DNA of 64,000 nucleotides. Source: Akkermansia sp. (GTDB taxonomy: Bacteria; Verrucomicrobiota; Verrucomicrobiia; Verrucomicrobiales; Akkermansiaceae). Position 1 is the stretch's first letter. The number at the start of each line of letters is the position of its first letter. The stretch is taken from positions 1-64,000 of the forward strand of contig JAFQGD010000064.1 of NCBI GenBank assembly GCA_017398355.1, given 5' to 3'. The notes below the pieces were generated by a model. It searched no databases. It was not told the origin of the DNA and saw nothing but the letters and a program-made list of their open reading frames with translations. A program made the position numbers and the translations under genes. Below are positions 61,405 through 64,000 of this stretch, piece by piece.

Positions 61405-63162
61405 ATGTTATACCCATTAGCCAACGTCATATTCCCTGAGGAAAAACACAGACCTTATGGCTCACTCTTCTACACTCATTTTGCTAACAAAATGTATTTC
61501 AACACGTGGATGAATGCATTTGCGGCAAAAAAATACAATTATTACTGCGAATTGGGCACGCTTCACTTAAAGATTGAAGCTGTCGGCTCCTATCGTTTGG
61601 AAGTCGTTGGCAACAATCGACAAGAGGGACGCCCCAATGAAGACCATGTGCTTTTTTCCCAAGAGGTTCATGATAACGCATGCATTGCCATTCCCGGAGC
61701 CGAGCGTTACGATGCAGTCTTCCTTACTATCATCCAAAATTCAGAAAATCCGGCCATCATCAAAGGCGGAGCATGGTGTACAGATGCCAAGCCCTTGCGC
61801 CAAAATAAAATGGCAGTCGTTTCCTGCACGTTCAAGCGAGAAGAATTTATCACTAACAACGTGGCCCTGTTTGAAAAGTTCCTTAAAGAAAGGGAGGACA
61901 TGCAAGGGCGCATCAAGCTTGTTGTGGTGGACAACGGTCAAACTCTTCCCGACTCCATTGTTTCCGACAATGTTGAGCTGCACCCCAACATGAATACCGG
62001 CGGTGCCGGTGGCTTTACCCGTGGCCTCATCGAGGTCATGCAAAAGGATGCGGGATTCACCCACGTCTTGTTTATGGATGATGATGTGGAAATGATTACC
62101 GAATCGTTCTACCGCACATTGGCCATTTCAGATCATCTCAAGGAAGAATTTAAAGATTCTTTCGTAGGTGGGGCGATGTTGGATATTGAAAATCGCACCA
62201 ACCAGTATGAAGGACTCGCCATCCATGACGGTTTCTTTGTAAGGGGGCTCGTTCAAAATCTTGATATCAACCACTACGAGAACGTCATGTATTCCAATCG
62301 CTTTAATCCCGACATGTTTAAAGCGGATGCCCCCTACCTGAGCCAAGGGTGGTGGTACTGCATGTTCCCTCTCTCGTTCGCTGAAAAAACCGGGCTTCCC
62401 ATGCCCTTCTTCCTGAGAGCGGATGATGTAGAATGGAGCTGGCGTGCTAGTGCACTTGGTACTCATTTCATCACGCTGAATGGCATTTTCATCTGGCATG
62501 CGGCATTCATGTGGCGTGTATCCAAAGTCACGGACTACTACTACCTGCAGCGCAACGCCTTTTTCATGCAGGTCATTCACAACCCGCACTTCGCCTCATT
62601 CTTCAAGATTCATTTCCACCATACAAAAGAATATCTTTTGTCCACCTACGATTATCCGGCCATTGAAATTTACATCAAGGCTCTTCAGGATATCCTGAGA
62701 GGCTCTGCCATCTTCCGTGAGAATCCGCAAATCCACTGCAAGATTCTGGCCGAATTGAACAGCAAAAATCAATGGATTGATTGCCCGAATGAAGAAGAAT
62801 TGCGAATTGCTGCCGAGCGCCAAACGCGCCCCAAAAATTGGCGTAAGCGTATTTATAAATGGAGCAAAAAAGGCAAATATGCCCCCAATTTCCTTCGCAA
62901 GAAACGCGCCATAGCACTCGACTGGTTCCCGGATCCGCAAACATTCCAAATGACGCGTTCTGTCAAAGTCTATCATCTTGGCACTAAGAAATTCTGTATT
63001 CGCCACTACGATAAAAACCTGCTCAAGCAATACAGAAAGCAGATGGATGATTTGATTAATCAAATTGATGCGCGTTATGATGAATTGAGCAAAGATATCC
63101 ACCAGGCATACGATGAATTCAGAACGCTGGACTTCTGGAAAAAATATCTCAACATACAATAA
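61405..63162 (+). CDS. GlfT2-like galactofuranosyltransferase
   Basis: 585 residues. An N-terminal beta-rich domain (LYPLANVIFPEEKHRPYGSL, TLHLKIEAVGSYRLEVV) precedes a GT2 core with VVSCTFKREEFITNNVA, TGGAGGFTRGLIEVMQKD, the catalytic LFMDDDVEMITESFYR and the acceptor block PFFLRADDVEWSWRA with HAAFMWRVSKVTDYYYLQRN. This order is that of mycobacterial GlfT2 and bacterial galactofuranosyltransferases. UDP-Galf must come from a mutase (glf) outside the window. Confidence 0.9.
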   Translation: MLYPLANVIFPEEKHRPYGSLFYTHFANKMYFNTWMNAFAAKKYNYYCELGTLHLKIEAVGSYRLEVVGNNRQEGRPNEDHVLFSQEVHDNACIAIPGAERYDAVFLTIIQNSENPAIIKGGAWCTDAKPLRQNKMAVVSCTFKREEFITNNVALFEKFLKEREDMQGRIKLVVVDNGQTLPDSIVSDNVELHPNMNTGGAGGFTRGLIEVMQKDAGFTHVLFMDDDVEMITESFYRTLAISDHLKEEFKDSFVGGAMLDIENRTNQYEGLAIHDGFFVRGLVQNLDINHYENVMYSNRFNPDMFKADAPYLSQGWWYCMFPLSFAEKTGLPMPFFLRADDVEWSWRASALGTHFITLNGIFIWHAAFMWRVSKVTDYYYLQRNAFFMQVIHNPHFASFFKIHFHHTKEYLLSTYDYPAIEIYIKALQDILRGSAIFRENPQIHCKILAELNSKNQWIDCPNEEELRIAAERQTRPKNWRKRIYKWSKKGKYAPNFLRKKRAIALDWFPDPQTFQMTRSVKVYHLGTKKFCIRHYDKNLLKQYRKQMDDLINQIDARYDELSKDIHQAYDEFRTLDFWKKYLNIQ

Positions 63163-63173
63163 AGTATTTTTAT

Positions 63174-64000
63174 ATGAAAAACGTTTCCAATCAAGTACCT
63201 TATGCCATCTGTTGCGGTTGTGGAGCATGCGCCAACACATGCTCCAAGGGTGCCATCCGTATGGTAGAAAACCGGGAAGGATTTCTTGTCCCGCAGGTTG
63301 ATGAAGCGCTCTGCGTAGACTGCGGGCTCTGCCTTAAAGCATGCCCCGCCCTGCAAGATAAACGGGAAAATGACCACAAACCGGATTGCTATGCTTCCCA
63401 AGCGCCCGACAACATCCGTGCCATTAGCTCCAGCGGCGGTGTATTCACCCCTCTTGCAGAAGCTATCCTGAATCGCGGAGGTTTTGTTTGTGGCGCTGCT
63501 TTCCGAAATGACTGGACCGTCCACCACATTATCATCGATAAAAAAGAAGACTTAGATAAACTGCGCCGCTCTAAGTATGTGCAAAGCGACACGGAAGACT
63601 GTTTCAAACGCATCAAAGCACTCTTGAGAGATGGCAAGTGGGTCCTCTTCTCCGGCACACCCTGCCAAGTGGCAGGCCTGTATACCTACCTTGGCAAGGA
63701 ATATGATACCCTGCTCACAGTAGATATATTCTGCCATGGTGCCCCCTCCCCCGGCGTATGGAAACGCTACCTGAAAGAAAACTACAAACCCGGCACCATA
63801 GCCGATGTCAATTTCCGCGATAAAAAAGCTATCGGCTGGTCCTGTTCTCATGTTGCCATTACCTTAAAAAATGGGAAAAAAGAAGTTAGCGACAACTACA
63901 CAAAATGGTTCCACAGCTCTGTCATCCTCCGCCCGTCTTGCGAAGATTGCAAGTACTCCAAAATCCCCAGACCTGCTGATATTTCGCTAGGAGACTGGTG
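63174..64000 (+). CDS. Coenzyme F420 hydrogenase beta-subunit-like Fe-S protein (cut by window end)
   Basis: The frame starts at the ATG 63174 and is still open at 64000 (about 275 residues). It has two ferredoxin-like clusters (CCGCGACANTCSKG and CVDCGLCLKACP), then ISSSGGVFTPLAEAILNRGG, LFSGTPCQVAGLYTYLGKEY, VDIFCHGAPSPGVWKRYL and a third Cys motif (CEDCKYSKIPRPADISLGDW). It is a paralog of the 39459 gene. The polysaccharide pyruvyl transferase often paired with it may lie beyond the window. Confidence 0.85.
   Translation, partial: MKNVSNQVPYAICCGCGACANTCSKGAIRMVENREGFLVPQVDEALCVDCGLCLKACPALQDKRENDHKPDCYASQAPDNIRAISSSGGVFTPLAEAILNRGGFVCGAAFRNDWTVHHIIIDKKEDLDKLRRSKYVQSDTEDCFKRIKALLRDGKWVLFSGTPCQVAGLYTYLGKEYDTLLTVDIFCHGAPSPGVWKRYLKENYKPGTIADVNFRDKKAIGWSCSHVAITLKNGKKEVSDNYTKWFHSSVILRPSCEDCKYSKIPRPADISLGDW

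Overview
The window looks like a chromosome segment of a Gram-negative (diderm) bacterium, most likely a gut-type Verrucomicrobiota related to Akkermansia. This is inferred, not proven. The diderm call rests on an autotransporter barrel end, a KpsF/GutQ arabinose-5-phosphate isomerase for Kdo, a LolC/E-type permease and YajC. The Akkermansia-like call rests on general gene content. Nearly every clear start lacks a Shine-Dalgarno sequence, and many sigma70-like promoters (TTGNNN, 17 bp, TANNNT) sit only about 8 to 16 bp from the start codon, so leaderless or near-leaderless mRNAs look common.

Region 1 to 35 kb is mostly housekeeping, in short operons on both strands. It holds an autotransporter C-terminus, a MarR regulator, a YfiH-family protein and 5-formyl-THF cyclo-ligase, metG, an AI-2E-family permease with lysA, and an operon of threonylcarbamoyl-AMP synthase, an SCP2-like protein, an iron alcohol dehydrogenase and an aldehyde dehydrogenase. 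Then come two pseudouridine synthases, a TPR protein, trpS, a thioredoxin-like lipoprotein, an HU-like protein with a zinc peptidase, a LolC/E-like permease with an RDD protein, PPi-dependent phosphofructokinase, RNase D, a GT2 transferase, nagA, a degenerate E2-like protein, a GadC-like permease, rpsN, an FmdB zinc ribbon, a CNNM/CorC protein, trmB-tgt-yajC, an EF-hand protein, aroE, rpsF and kdsD.

Region 35 to 42 kb starts with a secreted Cys/Met/His-rich protein and is followed by a minus-strand operon (41821 to 36057): polysaccharide pyruvyl transferase, F420-hydrogenase-beta-like Fe-S protein, class V aminotransferase, a TagD-like cytidylyltransferase fused to a Gfo/Idh oxidoreductase-like domain, and LicD. 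This looks like a module that makes a CDP-activated small alcohol or amino alcohol and attaches it to a glycan. A decayed copy of the Cys/Met/His-rich gene lies beyond the operon at about 42.1 kb, so the operon sits between two related sequences. A fused M16 peptidase follows, then an IS66-type element whose transposase is broken by an amber codon.

Region 47 to 64 kb is a large surface-polysaccharide locus of two divergent operons. Leftward are nine transferases: six GT2, one CDP-glycerol glycerophosphotransferase-like, one GT32-like and one GT8. Rightward are two GT2, one GT4, one GlfT2-like galactofuranosyltransferase and a second F420-hydrogenase-beta-like gene cut by the window end. The 306-bp divergent gap carries two nearly identical palindromes, each exactly inside a sigma70 core promoter, one facing each operon: a strong candidate for a shared switch. 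The leftward genes from 47.2 to 53.3 kb are clearly AT-rich, unlike their neighbours, which suggests transfer.
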